This document shows positions 1 to 8,557 of a stretch of DNA of 64,000 nucleotides, in pieces; the first letter of the stretch is position 1; each line of letters starts with the position of its first letter. The DNA is taken from positions 1-64,000 of the forward strand of contig NZ_RXOF01000018.1 in the NCBI RefSeq assembly GCF_003970915.1, written 5' to 3'. This DNA comes from Hymenobacter gummosus (lineage in GTDB: Bacteria; Bacteroidota; Bacteroidia; Cytophagales; Hymenobacteraceae). The translations under genes were made by a program, and so were the position numbers. Below the pieces are notes generated by a model, which saw nothing but the letters and a program-made list of their open reading frames with translations, was not told the DNA's origin and ran no database searches.

Positions 1-2
1 GC

Positions 3-149
3 GGAGCACTGGCTCTAACCCACAAGGTCGAGGCCGAAGCCCCGCATTTAGGGATGGTAGGTGACTCCGCTTCCTTGGCTGGCTACCCAGAAGATAGGGC
101 AGTGCAATCATACAAGGGGTGGTTGACTTCGTTTTGGAACGTCAGTTAG
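3..149 (+). other. Possible 3' tail of a gene cut by the window edge
   Basis: An open frame enters from the left edge and stops at TAG 147-149, giving 48 codons (ends ...GWLTSFWNVS). I recognise no family. The opposite strand is also open to the edge for about 38 codons, so the frame may be chance. From 150 to the kbl promoter I see no gene, only the small inverted repeats listed next. Confidence 0.15.
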
Positions 150-210
150 CTTTTAGCTTTCTAATTCTAATCTTTCAACCACCCCTAGCCCCTCCTCAGC
201 TGAGGAGGGG
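115..210. repeat. Inverted repeat plus 22-bp palindrome upstream of kbl
   Basis: An 11-bp arm at 115-125 (AGGGGTGGTTG) is matched by its reverse complement at 176-186. A perfect 22-bp palindrome built on CCCCTCCTCAG / CTGAGGAGGGG follows at 189-210. It could terminate whatever ends at the left edge, or be a dispersed repeat; there is no clear T-run. Confidence 0.55.
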
Positions 211-281
211 AACTAACCTTAGCTCTAGTTGGAACCTACTCACCCCGTTCTAAACTAGCACCGCTACTGCCCCCGCCGCCG

Positions 282-289
282 TACCTTCG
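282..289 (+). promoter_or_regulatory. Bacteroidota -7 box for kbl
   Basis: TACCTTCG fits the Bacteroidota primary-sigma -7 element (TAnnTTTG, often TTCG in high-GC members). It lies 34 bp before the kbl ATG. No convincing -33 TTG is seen, so the call rests on the box and its position. Confidence 0.4.
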
Positions 290-323
290 CCAGCAGTTTC
301 CCCGTCACTGCAATCCATTCCCC

Positions 324-1571
324 ATGTACACCACCCTTCAGCCCGACCTGCAGCAGCAGCTCCAGGAAATCAAGGACGCCGGCCTCTACAAAAAGGAGCG
401 CGTCATTACCTCGCCCCAGGGCGCCGAAATCGAAACCTCGGAGGCGGGCGAAGTGCTGAACTTCTGCGCCAACAACTACCTAGGCCTCTCATCGCACCCC
501 GAGGTTATCAAGGCCGCCAAGGAAGCCATCGACTCGCACGGCTACGGCATGTCGTCGGTGCGCTTTATCTGCGGCACCCAGGACATTCACAAGGAGCTGG
601 AGCGCAAGCTGGCCGAGTTTCTGGGCACTGAGGACACCATTCTCTACGCCGCCGCCTTCGACGCCAACGGCGGGGTGTTCGAGCCCCTGTTCAACGAGCA
701 GGACGCCATCATCTCGGACGCGCTGAACCACGCCAGCATTATCGACGGGGTGCGCCTGTGCAAGGCCCAGCGCTACCGCTACGCCCACAACGATATGCAG
801 GACCTGGAAAAGCAGCTCCAGGACGCCCAGGCCAAGGGCACCCGCCACCGCATCATCGTCACCGACGGCTCGTTCTCGATGGACGGCACTATTGCCCAGC
901 TCGATAAAATCTGCGACCTGGCCGACAAGTACGAGGCCCTGGTGATGATTGACGAGTGCCACTCCATGGGATTCCTCGGCAAAACCGGCCGCGGCACCCA
1001 CGAGTACCGCGACGTGCTGGGCCGCGTCGACATTATCACCGGCACGCTGGGCAAGGCCCTCGGTGGGGCCATGGGCGGCTTCACCTCCGGCCGTAAGGAA
1101 ATCATCGACATGCTGCGCCAGCGCAGCCGCCCCTACCTGTTCTCCAACACCCTGGCCCCGGCCATCGTGGGCGCCTCGCTGCGGGTGCTGGAGCTGCTGA
1201 CGGAAAGCACCCAGCTGCGCGACCAGCTCGAAGAAAACACCAAGTACTTCCGCGAGAAGATGACCGCCGCCGGCTTCGACATCAAGCCCGGCGAGCATCC
1301 CATCGTGCCCGTCATGCTCTACGACGCCAAGCTCAGCCAGGACTTCGCGGCCAAGATGCTGGAAAAGGGTATTTACGTGGTGGGCTTCTACTTCCCCGTG
1401 GTGCCCAAGGGCCAGGCCCGCATCCGGGTGCAGCTCAGCGCCGCCCACACCCGGGAGCATCTGGACAAGGCCATCAACGCCTTTATCGAAGTCGGCCGGG
1501 AGCTGGGCACCATCAAGGCGCCGGAGGCCCAGCAGCCCGAAGCCGGGCAGGTGGTGACGAACACGCCGTGA
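324..1571 (+). CDS. kbl: Glycine C-acetyltransferase (2-amino-3-ketobutyrate CoA ligase)
   Basis: A PLP enzyme of the alpha-oxoamine synthase family that converts 2-amino-3-ketobutyrate and CoA to glycine and acetyl-CoA in cytosolic threonine breakdown. Visible landmarks are [12 protein letters not shown] near residue 50, the PLP-contacting [10 protein letters not shown] segment near 210, and GTLGKALGG with the Schiff-base lysine at K244. At 415 residues it is slightly longer than the usual ~397 because of a Pro/Glu/Gln-rich tail. No threonine dehydrogenase gene is adjacent. The related enzymes AONS (BioF) and SPT share the fold, but overall similarity and length fit Kbl best. Confidence 0.93.
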   Translation: MYTTLQPDLQQQLQEIKDAGLYKKERVITSPQGAEIETSEAGEVLNFCANNYLGLSSHPEVIKAAKEAIDSHGYGMSSVRFICGTQDIHKELERKLAEFLGTEDTILYAAAFDANGGVFEPLFNEQDAIISDALNHASIIDGVRLCKAQRYRYAHNDMQDLEKQLQDAQAKGTRHRIIVTDGSFSMDGTIAQLDKICDLADKYEALVMIDECHSMGFLGKTGRGTHEYRDVLGRVDIITGTLGKALGGAMGGFTSGRKEIIDMLRQRSRPYLFSNTLAPAIVGASLRVLELLTESTQLRDQLEENTKYFREKMTAAGFDIKPGEHPIVPVMLYDAKLSQDFAAKMLEKGIYVVGFYFPVVPKGQARIRVQLSAAHTREHLDKAINAFIEVGRELGTIKAPEAQQPEAGQVVTNTP

Positions 1572-1591
1572 GGCTTGCTACCCGCTTGATC

Positions 1592-1633
1592 AAACAACAA
1601 GGCCCGCCGAAGCTTCGGCGGGCCTTGTTGTTT
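1592..1633 (+). terminator. Strong bidirectional terminator after kbl
   Basis: A perfect 21-bp inverted repeat centred at 1612/1613 (GGCCCGCCGAAG / CTTCGGCGGGCC core) is flanked by A-rich and T-rich ends. It sits between the convergent kbl and the lipoprotein gene ending at 1662, so it can serve both. Confidence 0.85.
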
Positions 1634-1661
1634 TCAGTGCTGTTACGCACTGGGCGCGTTC

Positions 1662-2204
1662 TTACAAAACACCCCAGCCTCTTTGCATGAAGGTAAGAGT
1701 CGCCCCCGCCACGAACGTCTTTTGGTCGGTAGTCGTCGTGGCTTGCAGGTTGGTCAATTCAAACAAGTATACTTCAGGGTGAAGCTCCCAGCGACTGAAA
1801 TGCCAGAGCGTAAATCGCCTGCGTTGAGGGGAATCCGTCGGAATAGGGTGCGGTTCGATGTTACAGACTTCGTAAAAAGGCGAATCCGGCTGGTCGGGAT
1901 GGATGATGCCTTGGGTAAACAGGCTGTAATAAGTCGGGTCGACATCGACGATTCGCAATGTGTCACTAAGATTGTAGACAACCAGTAACTCGCCTTTCCG
2001 CCCGATAACGCCCAGCGTGCCCGTGTACCGGGGCTGTTCGTGGTAGCGGTAGTGCTGCTGGAAAAACTCCTGCGCCCAGCGCACCTCCTGCGCCTCCTGC
2101 GTCTGAGGGGCCGCGACGGCGTCTGGTGAGTCGATAACGGTAGGAGAAGTGGACTGGCAGGCCACCCACAGCGGTATCAGCGTCAGCAAACGGAATGGGC
2201 TCAT
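1662..2204 (-). CDS. Hypothetical lipoprotein, 180 aa
   Basis: The N-terminus has a short hydrophobic stretch ending in a lipobox with Cys16 (LIPLWVAC), so export and lipid attachment are expected. The rest is a soluble region with many aromatic residues and strand-like segments (YTGTLGVIGRKGELLVVYNL). I recognise no family. It is divergent from the NamZ-like gene, with 71 bp between the two start codons, and convergent with kbl. Confidence 0.7.
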   Translation of the reverse strand: MSPFRLLTLIPLWVACQSTSPTVIDSPDAVAAPQTQEAQEVRWAQEFFQQHYRYHEQPRYTGTLGVIGRKGELLVVYNLSDTLRIVDVDPTYYSLFTQGIIHPDQPDSPFYEVCNIEPHPIPTDSPQRRRFTLWHFSRWELHPEVYLFELTNLQATTTTDQKTFVAGATLTFMQRGWGVL

Positions 2205-2275
2205 GGCGGAAGATAGAAAGAGGCCGGTCGGGAAGCATTAATTTAAGCCGTTTCCCACCCATTCCCGCCCGCGTC

Positions 2276-3508
2276 ATGAAACTGCCCCTGTTCCTCGTTC
2301 CGCTCCTGGTAGCCGGCAGCGCCTCCGCCTACATCACCTTCTGGCCCGCCGAACCGCCCGCACTCCGCCCGGCGGCCAAAACCAGCATCGTCACCGGCGC
2401 CGACCAGACCGAAGCCTACCTGCCCTACCTCAAAGGCAAGCGCGTGGCCGTGCTGGCTAATCCCACCACCATCATCGGTAAGAAGCACCTGGTGGACAGC
2501 CTGCCGCAGCGGGGCGTCAACATCGTGAAGGTGTTCGGGCCGGAGCACGGCTTCCGCGGCAACGCCAGCGCCGGCATGAAGGTGGCCGACGAAAAGGACC
2601 CGGCCACCGGTATTCCCATCATTTCACTCTACGGGCCGAAGCGGCAGCCCTCCGCCGAGGATCTGGCCGACGTGGACGTGCTGCTCTACGACGTGCAGGA
2701 CGTGGGCTGCCGCTTCTACACCAACATCAACGTGCTGCGCAACCTGATGGACGCCTGCGCCCAGAACGGCAAGGAGCTGCTCATCCTCGACCGGCCCAAC
2801 CCCAACGGCTACCTCGTCGACGGGCCGGTGCTGGATATGAAGCTCAAATCGGGCATCGGGCAGTTTCCCATTCCCATTGCCCACGGCCTCACCGTGGCCG
2901 AATTTGCCCAGATGGTGAACGGCGAAATGTGGCTGCCCGGCGGCAAGCCCTGCAAGCTCCGCATCATTCCCGTCAAGAACTACCGGCACGACCTGGAGTA
3001 CGTGCTGCCCGTCAAACCCTCGCCCAACCTGAACACCCAGCAGAGCATCCTGCTCTACCCCGCTACCTGCCTGTTCGAGGGCACCGTGCTCAACCACGGC
3101 CGCGGTACGCAGTTCCCCTTCACCGTGCTCGGCAGCCCGGCCCTGAAAGGCAAGTTCAGCTTCGCCTACACGCCCGTCAGCATCCCGGGTATGAGCGAGA
3201 CACCGCTACATATGAACCAGGAGTGCTACGGCCTCGATTTGCGCCAGTACGACGTGCGGCAGTGGCGCAAAACCGGGCGCCTCAACCTGGATTGGATGAT
3301 TACCCTCTACCAGGCCTACCCCGATAAGGCGAAGTTCTTCGACCGCACCCAGAGCAAGGAAATCGGCAACATCAACGGCCTGGCCGGCACCACCGACTTC
3401 AAAACTCAAATCGAAGCCGGTAAAACGCCGGCGCAGATCCGCGCCTCCTGGGAGCCGGCCCTGGGCCAGTACAAGCAGATGCGGCAACGGTATCTGCTGT
3501 ATAAGTAG
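2276..3508 (+). CDS. NamZ-like exo-beta-N-acetylmuramidase (DUF1343, GH171)
   Basis: The protein has 410 residues with a signal peptide at about 1-18 and a full DUF1343 domain. Family signatures include VLANPTTIIG, VFGPEHGFRG, SLYGPKRQP, LLYDVQDVGCRFYT and DRPNPNG. Characterised members remove terminal MurNAc from peptidoglycan fragments, so a periplasmic role in wall recycling is inferred. The frame is open upstream to an ATG at 2195, but that start overlaps the divergent lipoprotein gene and places 27 non-signal residues before the signal peptide; ATG 2276 is preferred. Confidence 0.85.
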   Translation: MKLPLFLVPLLVAGSASAYITFWPAEPPALRPAAKTSIVTGADQTEAYLPYLKGKRVAVLANPTTIIGKKHLVDSLPQRGVNIVKVFGPEHGFRGNASAGMKVADEKDPATGIPIISLYGPKRQPSAEDLADVDVLLYDVQDVGCRFYTNINVLRNLMDACAQNGKELLILDRPNPNGYLVDGPVLDMKLKSGIGQFPIPIAHGLTVAEFAQMVNGEMWLPGGKPCKLRIIPVKNYRHDLEYVLPVKPSPNLNTQQSILLYPATCLFEGTVLNHGRGTQFPFTVLGSPALKGKFSFAYTPVSIPGMSETPLHMNQECYGLDLRQYDVRQWRKTGRLNLDWMITLYQAYPDKAKFFDRTQSKEIGNINGLAGTTDFKTQIEAGKTPAQIRASWEPALGQYKQMRQRYLLYK

Positions 3509-3518
3509 GGCCTAACTC

Positions 3519-3635
3519 CGCTGGCGCGCGTCTCTGACGCGCCCGCCAGAACGCTGGTCGTTGGAGTAGCCCGCACGATTCGCGTCTCTGACGCGGTGCC
3601 GGTGGGCACGCGTCAGAGACGCCCGCCCGCCAGCG
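3519..3635. repeat. Composite inverted repeat built on CGTCTCTGACGCG
   Basis: CGTCTCTGACGCG occurs twice in the forward direction (near 3529 and 3583) and once inverted near 3609. The outer arms (CGCTGGCGCGCGTC at 3519 and its imperfect complement ending at 3635) also pair. It lies between the NamZ-like gene and the next gene, and may also act as a weak terminator. Confidence 0.6.
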
Positions 3636-3694
3636 GGGACGTTAATAGCGGTCCTGCTTATTTTACCCGTTTAATTAACCTGAAAACCGGAGCC

Positions 3695-4561
3695 ATGCTT
3701 TCTACAGCGCTGTTGCTATTACTAGCTCAGGCACCGGATTATCAGTGCGGGGCCTACTGGGTTGGCGGCTCTCATCACGACACCTTTATTACTGCTGCCG
3801 GAGATACCCTGAGCCAGGTAGATAAGCAGGGGCTATACCAGGGTGAACACGTTTATTCCAGCAGTCAAATCCGCACTACTACTACCGGCTACTTCAAAGA
3901 TGGCTGGCCGGTCGGCGAATGGAAGGTGCGCTTTTCGGATGGGAGCTACGCGGTGGGGCCGTGCAGTATTGGGGCCGAAGAAGTCGTTGTCACGGTCACC
4001 GATATACGCAAACGACAGGAGCGCGGCACCTATATAAAAACGGGTATCTGGCGCTGTTACACTAGTGCCGGTCAGCTGGTACAAACCCGGCGCTACGAAC
4101 AGCGTCTGGACGAAAAGAAAAAGCTACTAATAAGGCGAGCCTACGTCTTGGTCGGTGACCAGGGATTTGTGCCGAGCAAGGAAGAAGAATTCAGCGTAAA
4201 GCGTAATGGCGACGCGCCAGGCTATCATGTGTTCCGCGCGGCAGTGACCCGGGATTATTACGATACGGGCCGGCTGCAGAAATTTGTCAGGGCAGAGAAA
4301 AATGGCCGAACAATCGATTATCATCCTGATGGCCGAGTGAGTTCGATTGAAAGAGGGCGCTGGTACGGGGGAGGAATATTTCCGGTGTATACAGGATTTA
4401 CGCGGCATTACTCACTTGCTGGGCAACTATCTAGCGTAACACGTAAAATCTATCTTCTTTTTGGCCTGGTTAATCGCCAAAAACATATTTCCTACGCAGA
4501 AGATGGAAAGAAAAAGAGTGTCCGTGTTAGAAAATTTAGAGCTACGTCAGTGCTAAAATAA
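3695..4561 (+). CDS. Secreted MORN-repeat-like protein, 288 aa
   Basis: The start is set at ATG 3695 because the hydrophobic leader (MLSTALLLLLAQA) begins there; the longer frame back to 3596 runs through repeat DNA. The mature part shows degenerate MORN/YwqK-type repeats: GYFKDGWPVGEWKVRFSDGS near residue 70, then IWRCYTSAGQLV, RDYYDTGRLQKF, IDYHPDGRVSS and RHYSLAGQLSS. Such proteins are common and mostly uncharacterised in Bacteroidota. Codon use is less GC-biased than in its neighbours. No partner gene is evident. Confidence 0.65.
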   Translation: MLSTALLLLLAQAPDYQCGAYWVGGSHHDTFITAAGDTLSQVDKQGLYQGEHVYSSSQIRTTTTGYFKDGWPVGEWKVRFSDGSYAVGPCSIGAEEVVVTVTDIRKRQERGTYIKTGIWRCYTSAGQLVQTRRYEQRLDEKKKLLIRRAYVLVGDQGFVPSKEEEFSVKRNGDAPGYHVFRAAVTRDYYDTGRLQKFVRAEKNGRTIDYHPDGRVSSIERGRWYGGGIFPVYTGFTRHYSLAGQLSSVTRKIYLLFGLVNRQKHISYAEDGKKKSVRVRKFRATSVLK

Positions 4562-4664
4562 AGGGCGTATTAAAAGCTATTTTTCTATATTTCCTCCACG
4601 CCCCGCATACCTACCATTACCTATTGCAAGTCGTCCATCTTTCCACCTTTCACTATTCCCACGT

Positions 4665-5375
4665 ATGGCCTCGCCATTCAAAAAACGCTCCAGGAATTTC
4701 TTCCTGAGCAAAAGCATCAGCCGCGAAACCATGAAGCAGCTGGTGGGTGACCACCTCGACGCGCTGGAAGCCGACGAACAGCCCGCAGGCGCCCCCGACA
4801 CCAAGGCCATGGCCGCCAAGCTGCGGCCCCTGTACGAGCAGTTTCAGGTGGGGCTGGGTACGGGCAAGGCCGGCCTGGCCGCCCGCGGCAACCAGACTAC
4901 TTCCGTCGGGGAGGCGTTTGAAGCGCTGAAAAGCTACCCGGCCGAAATTGCCCGCGTGCATATTCTGCCCAAGCACGATGAGAAGTCGGCGGTGTACAAG
5001 GAGTTTTTCCCCAAGGGGCGTACGGCGTTTTCCGGAGCATCGCAGAAGGCCATCGGTACCGATATCCGGGCCTTTATTCTGACGGCCCGCAAATACGCCG
5101 AGCTAGTGCCGGCGGCCGTTGTGACGGAGCTGCAAACCCGTTTGAAAACCTTTGAGGACGCCGGCACCGAGCAGGGCAAAGCAGAAAAAATCAACAAAGA
5201 TGGCCGGCAGGCTATTGGCAAAGACCAGAAAGCCCTGGCCGTACATCTGTTTGCCAACTTCGGGGCCTTTATTCACGCCTTTGCCGCCGAGCCGGAGAAA
5301 GCAGAGCTTTACTTTAACCTGGGGGCATTGCCGGCCAAGCAACAGAAGAAGAAGGCGACAACCACGGCCGGCTAA
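4665..5375 (+). CDS. Conserved-looking hypothetical protein, 236 aa
   Basis: A soluble, mostly helical protein without signal peptide or membrane segment. It has a basic N-terminus (ASPFKKRSRNFF) and a Lys-rich tail (AKQQKKKATTTAG). The body reads as amphipathic helices, with a possible helical-bundle pair around residues 20-90 and 110-225. I recognise no family. A 41-bp tandem repeat array begins 55 bp downstream and may provide its transcription end. Confidence 0.6.
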   Translation: MASPFKKRSRNFFLSKSISRETMKQLVGDHLDALEADEQPAGAPDTKAMAAKLRPLYEQFQVGLGTGKAGLAARGNQTTSVGEAFEALKSYPAEIARVHILPKHDEKSAVYKEFFPKGRTAFSGASQKAIGTDIRAFILTARKYAELVPAAVVTELQTRLKTFEDAGTEQGKAEKINKDGRQAIGKDQKALAVHLFANFGAFIHAFAAEPEKAELYFNLGALPAKQQKKKATTTAG

Positions 5376-5430
5376 AACACCGCGAAAGAGTTCGGCAACC
5401 GGTTCGTCGGTTCCTTTTCGCGGAGTAAGC

Positions 5431-5609
5431 AAAAACGGCTGTCAGACCCCATTCCGAAATCTGGAACGGCCGAAAACACTTGTCAGACCCCGTTCCGCAT
5501 TTCGGAACGAGCAAAAACGGCTGTCAGACCCCATTCCGAAATGCGGAATAACTAAAAACGGCTGTCAGACCCCGTTCCGAAATGCGGAATGGGGTCTGAC
5601 AGCCGTTTT
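5431..5609. repeat. 41-bp tandem repeat array ending in a long hairpin
   Basis: Four units start at 5431, 5472, 5513 and 5554 with exact 41-bp spacing. Each begins with a form of AAAACGGCTGTCAGACCCC and carries an internal TTCCG...CGGAA dyad. The fourth is followed by an inverted copy, giving a 25-bp stem (one G-T wobble) with a 5-nt loop at 5555-5609, ending in TTTT. The last hairpin looks like a terminator. Confidence 0.85.
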
Positions 5610-5819
5610 ACTGCCCGACAAACTCAAACCTGAACCGCTTGCACCCTTCGGGCCCGTCCGCTGATACGCCTCGCCGACACACGCCAGCGCGAGATTGGCA
5701 AAGCCAACGGGGCCTGCCCGCGCTGCCCGCATACCCCACCCCCAAGCATTAGCAACCTTTAATAGGCCGCCTGCCCGCCGCCTGCTATTTTTCCACTTGA
5801 TTCTTATCCTTTGCTCGAC

Positions 5820-7796
5820 ATGTTTTCCAAGATTATCTGGCTGCTGGCCGGCGCCTGGCTGCTGGCCCTGGCCGCGCCGGCCCAATCCGTGATGTTGCGC
5901 GGCCGCGTGCTCGACGCCGAAACCCGGCAGCCCATTCCCAACGCCCAGATCGGGGTGGCCGACAACCGCCTGGGCACCGTTACGAGCGTCGACGGCTACT
6001 TTTCGCTGCTGGTGCCGGCCGCCCACCAGAGTGGGCAGCTGGAAGTGGTGATGATGGGCTACCAGAAGCACCGGCAGGCGCTGCCGCCGCTGCCGGGGCC
6101 GGAGCTGCGCATTGAGCTGCGCCCGCGGCCCACTTCCCTGCGCGAAGTCACGGTGCAGGGCTCGGTGCTGGGCATCGTGCGCGAGGCGGTGGCCCGCATC
6201 CCGCGGAACTACCCCGTGCGCCCCACCCGGCTGGAAGGCTTCTTCCGGGAGTCGGACAACTACCTGCCCCAGGGCGCCTACCGCTACCTGGCCGAAGCCG
6301 TGCTGACGGCCTATAAAGCCCCCTACACCCGCCCCAAGGACGACGGCGACATCGTGATTCGCCAGTCGCGCAAGGTGGCCCTGGACTCGGTGCGCGGCTT
6401 CAGCAGCTTCGGCTGGTACGCCGGGCCGTTTATCCCGCACCGCTTCGATTTCGTGCACAACCGGCTGGCCTTTATCAACGAGGCCGATTTCCGCGACTAC
6501 GACTACCGCCTCAGCGACCTGACCACCTTCCGCGACCAGCCGGTGTACGTCATCAGCTTCGGGCCCCGGACCGGCAACACCCGCGCCGAGTTTGAGGGCC
6601 AGCTCTACATCGCGCAGGACAGCTACGCCTTCGTGGCCGCCGAGTGGCACCGCACCCCGGTGGGCATCCGCAACGAGCACCTGAACATCGACGCCGAGCT
6701 GCGCGCCTACCGCATCGACTACCAGCCCTACGCCGAGCGCTGGCACGTGAAGAACGTGTGGTACAAGACGCTGGCCCGGCTCAGCGGCGGCCGGCGCGTG
6801 CAGCACCTGAGCGAGTTTCTGACCACGGCCGTGGACACCGCCCAGGCTGCGGCGCCCAAGTACGTCGAGCGGGCGCAGTACCGCGACGTGTTTCTGCAGA
6901 ATACCGTGCGCTACGACTCCACGTTCTGGCAAGCCGCCACCACCTTGCTGCCGCCCGCGCAGCTGCGCCAGGCCCTGCGCGAGCAGGAGCGGCAGCGCCA
7001 CGCCGAGCAGGCTTTTGCCCCCGCCGCCGATACGGGCCGGGCGGCTCCCGGCGCCCGCCCGGCCCGTATCGGCGGCCCGCCGCCCGGCCGCAGCATCACC
7101 ATTACCCTGCACAGCGGCGCGGGCTTGGGCGTGCTGCCCCTGCAGGCCCGCCCCGCCGAGCTGGCCCTGACGTTCGCGCCGGCCGGCTCCGCGTTTCGGG
7201 CCGAGGCCCGGCGCCGCAGCCCGGCCCCGCAATGGGTGCCGTACTACTCCTTTGCGCTGCGGCTGGGCGTGGGCCAGTCCTTCTCCATCGACTACCTGAC
7301 CCGCCGGGCCGTGGGCGACTTCCGCGGGCAGGGCTACGGGCTGGGGGCCACCTACGCCTACAACCTGCGCCCCCACCACCGCCCGCTGCGGCTGCGGGTG
7401 GGCGCCTCGCACGTACGGCAGCGCCTGCGCTACGCCCTGGGCACCTTCGACAATCCCGACGCCCAGCTGCGCCTCGACGGCACCCGGCTGGACGCCGACC
7501 GGCTGCAGGTGGCCTGGCAGCGGGCGTTTCGGGCCTGGCAGCCCCACCTGGGCTTCGGCCTGGAGCTGACGCACCGCCTGGAGCTGGCCGCCGACGCCGG
7601 CTGGCTGCTGCCCACCCGCACCCGCGACGAGCTGTACGTGGCCGAAAAGCGCGGCTTCCTGCTTACCCGCAAGCAAGTCGAGCTGCCGCTGCCCACCGCC
7701 GACGCCACCGCCCTGGTCGACGAGGCACCCGCCCCGGCGCCCTGGAAGCTGGGCCGGCCTTCCCTGACCCTGCAGCTGCTCTACCGCCCGCGCTAA
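5820..7796 (+). CDS. Carboxypeptidase-regulatory-like outer-membrane protein, 658 aa
   Basis: A signal peptide (about 1-22, ending LAAPAQS) is followed by a CarboxypepD_reg-like beta-sandwich (about 25-100; LRGRVLDAETRQPIPNAQIG, GTVTSVDGYFSL). A middle region of about 350 residues (LREVTVQGSVLGIVREAVAR...) follows, as in Bacteroidota surface proteins with this domain. The last ~220 residues alternate hydrophobic and polar and look like a small outer-membrane barrel. There is no TonB plug, so it is not a classic receptor. ATG 5820 is chosen over the TTG three codons upstream. Substrate unknown. Confidence 0.7.
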   Translation: MFSKIIWLLAGAWLLALAAPAQSVMLRGRVLDAETRQPIPNAQIGVADNRLGTVTSVDGYFSLLVPAAHQSGQLEVVMMGYQKHRQALPPLPGPELRIELRPRPTSLREVTVQGSVLGIVREAVARIPRNYPVRPTRLEGFFRESDNYLPQGAYRYLAEAVLTAYKAPYTRPKDDGDIVIRQSRKVALDSVRGFSSFGWYAGPFIPHRFDFVHNRLAFINEADFRDYDYRLSDLTTFRDQPVYVISFGPRTGNTRAEFEGQLYIAQDSYAFVAAEWHRTPVGIRNEHLNIDAELRAYRIDYQPYAERWHVKNVWYKTLARLSGGRRVQHLSEFLTTAVDTAQAAAPKYVERAQYRDVFLQNTVRYDSTFWQAATTLLPPAQLRQALREQERQRHAEQAFAPAADTGRAAPGARPARIGGPPPGRSITITLHSGAGLGVLPLQARPAELALTFAPAGSAFRAEARRRSPAPQWVPYYSFALRLGVGQSFSIDYLTRRAVGDFRGQGYGLGATYAYNLRPHHRPLRLRVGASHVRQRLRYALGTFDNPDAQLRLDGTRLDADRLQVAWQRAFRAWQPHLGFGLELTHRLELAADAGWLLPTRTRDELYVAEKRGFLLTRKQVELPLPTADATALVDEAPAPAPWKLGRPSLTLQLLYRPR

Positions 7797-7832
7797 AGCA
7801 TTGCCCCCAGCGCCCGCGGGCAGCAGGAGTAT

Positions 7833-8216
7833 TTAGGAAGCTTGACCAGGAGCCCGCAGCAACCGCAGAAACGCCAGCCGCTGTCCGCAGCCCGGGCAGT
7901 ACTGGTCGTACGCGGCCCGCGGATGCGCCACGGCCGCCACGAACTGAACATCAGCGAAGCGCAGCCGCTGCCCGGCGGGCAGGCCCAGCGCCTCGGGGCG
8001 GTAGGAGCCTAAATCTAGGACGCAGAAGTCGCACAGGGTCAGGCGCCGGCCGGGGCGTACTTCGTAGGTCGCGTAGGTGTGCCGGCCGGCGTGCAGATGC
8101 TCCAGCTCCGTGGGAACGTCGCCGCCGCACGCGTGGTAGGGGGCGCACAGGCGCACTTCCAGGGCGCCGAAGCAGATGGGGCACTGTGCGGAGCGGGGCA
8201 TAACGTGGTCAAGCAC
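7833..8216 (-). CDS. Hypothetical zinc-ribbon-like protein, 127 aa
   Basis: A small cytosolic protein with three CxxC pairs: CPIC near residue 12, CDFC near 62 and CPGC near 107. This suggests one or two structural zinc sites; the function is unknown. A GTG start at 8216 overlaps the stop of the preceding gene by 8 bp; ATG 8201 (MPRSAQCPIC) is the alternative. It is the last gene of a minus-strand run that begins with folP. Confidence 0.55.
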   Translation of the reverse strand: MLDHVMPRSAQCPICFGALEVRLCAPYHACGGDVPTELEHLHAGRHTYATYEVRPGRRLTLCDFCVLDLGSYRPEALGLPAGQRLRFADVQFVAAVAHPRAAYDQYCPGCGQRLAFLRLLRAPGQAS

Positions 8217-8547
8217 CAGCGGTGCCAGGGGGTGGCGCCGGCAGGTAGGGGTGAAGCGGCGTCAGGTAACGGAGCGGAATATGGTGCAGGTCGCGCAGGG
8301 TCACGCAGTAGTCCAATAGCGTCGGGTCGTCGTACCAGCCGCTTTGCCGGTCGAGGCGGTACAGCTCGGCCAGACCGTAGCGCTCCAGCAGAAAAATCCA
8401 GCCCGCAGCAGTAATATGGGCCCGCAGAATCTGGCAGTAATCGAACAGGCCTTGTACCTGCTCGGGCGTAGCCAGGTCGGCGGCGTAGTAGCGGGTGCCG
8501 TGGGGCCGCGGGAAGTCGTAAAAGCCCATGACGGTAGGCTCTTCCAT
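8209..8547 (-). CDS. Hypothetical protein, 112 aa
   Basis: A small soluble protein rich in Tyr, Leu and Asp, with no signal peptide and no motif I recognise. It begins 10 bp after the secreted protein gene and overlaps the next gene by 8 bp, so it is very likely co-transcribed and translationally coupled with the zinc-ribbon-like protein. The coupling suggests the two act together, but nothing shows how. Confidence 0.5.
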   Translation of the reverse strand: MEEPTVMGFYDFPRPHGTRYYAADLATPEQVQGLFDYCQILRAHITAAGWIFLLERYGLAELYRLDRQSGWYDDPTLLDYCVTLRDLHHIPLRYLTPLHPYLPAPPPGTAGA

Positions 8548-8557
8548 AGCGGCGTGG

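Noticed and set aside
1-150. RNA gene (tmRNA, RNase P or SRP RNA) at the left edge
   Set aside because: None of the conserved core sequences of these RNAs could be found. Only a short open frame and small repeats are visible.
2195-2275. Upstream ATG for the NamZ-like gene
   Set aside because: It overlaps the divergent lipoprotein gene and puts 27 residues before a good signal peptide.
5431-5609. CRISPR-like array
   Set aside because: Repeats are contiguous 41-bp units with no unique spacers, and no cas genes are present.
5565-7676. Long open frames opposite and offset to the carboxypeptidase-regulatory-like gene
   Set aside because: Arg/Gly/Ala/Pro-rich translations without signal or motif; they run into the tandem repeat array.
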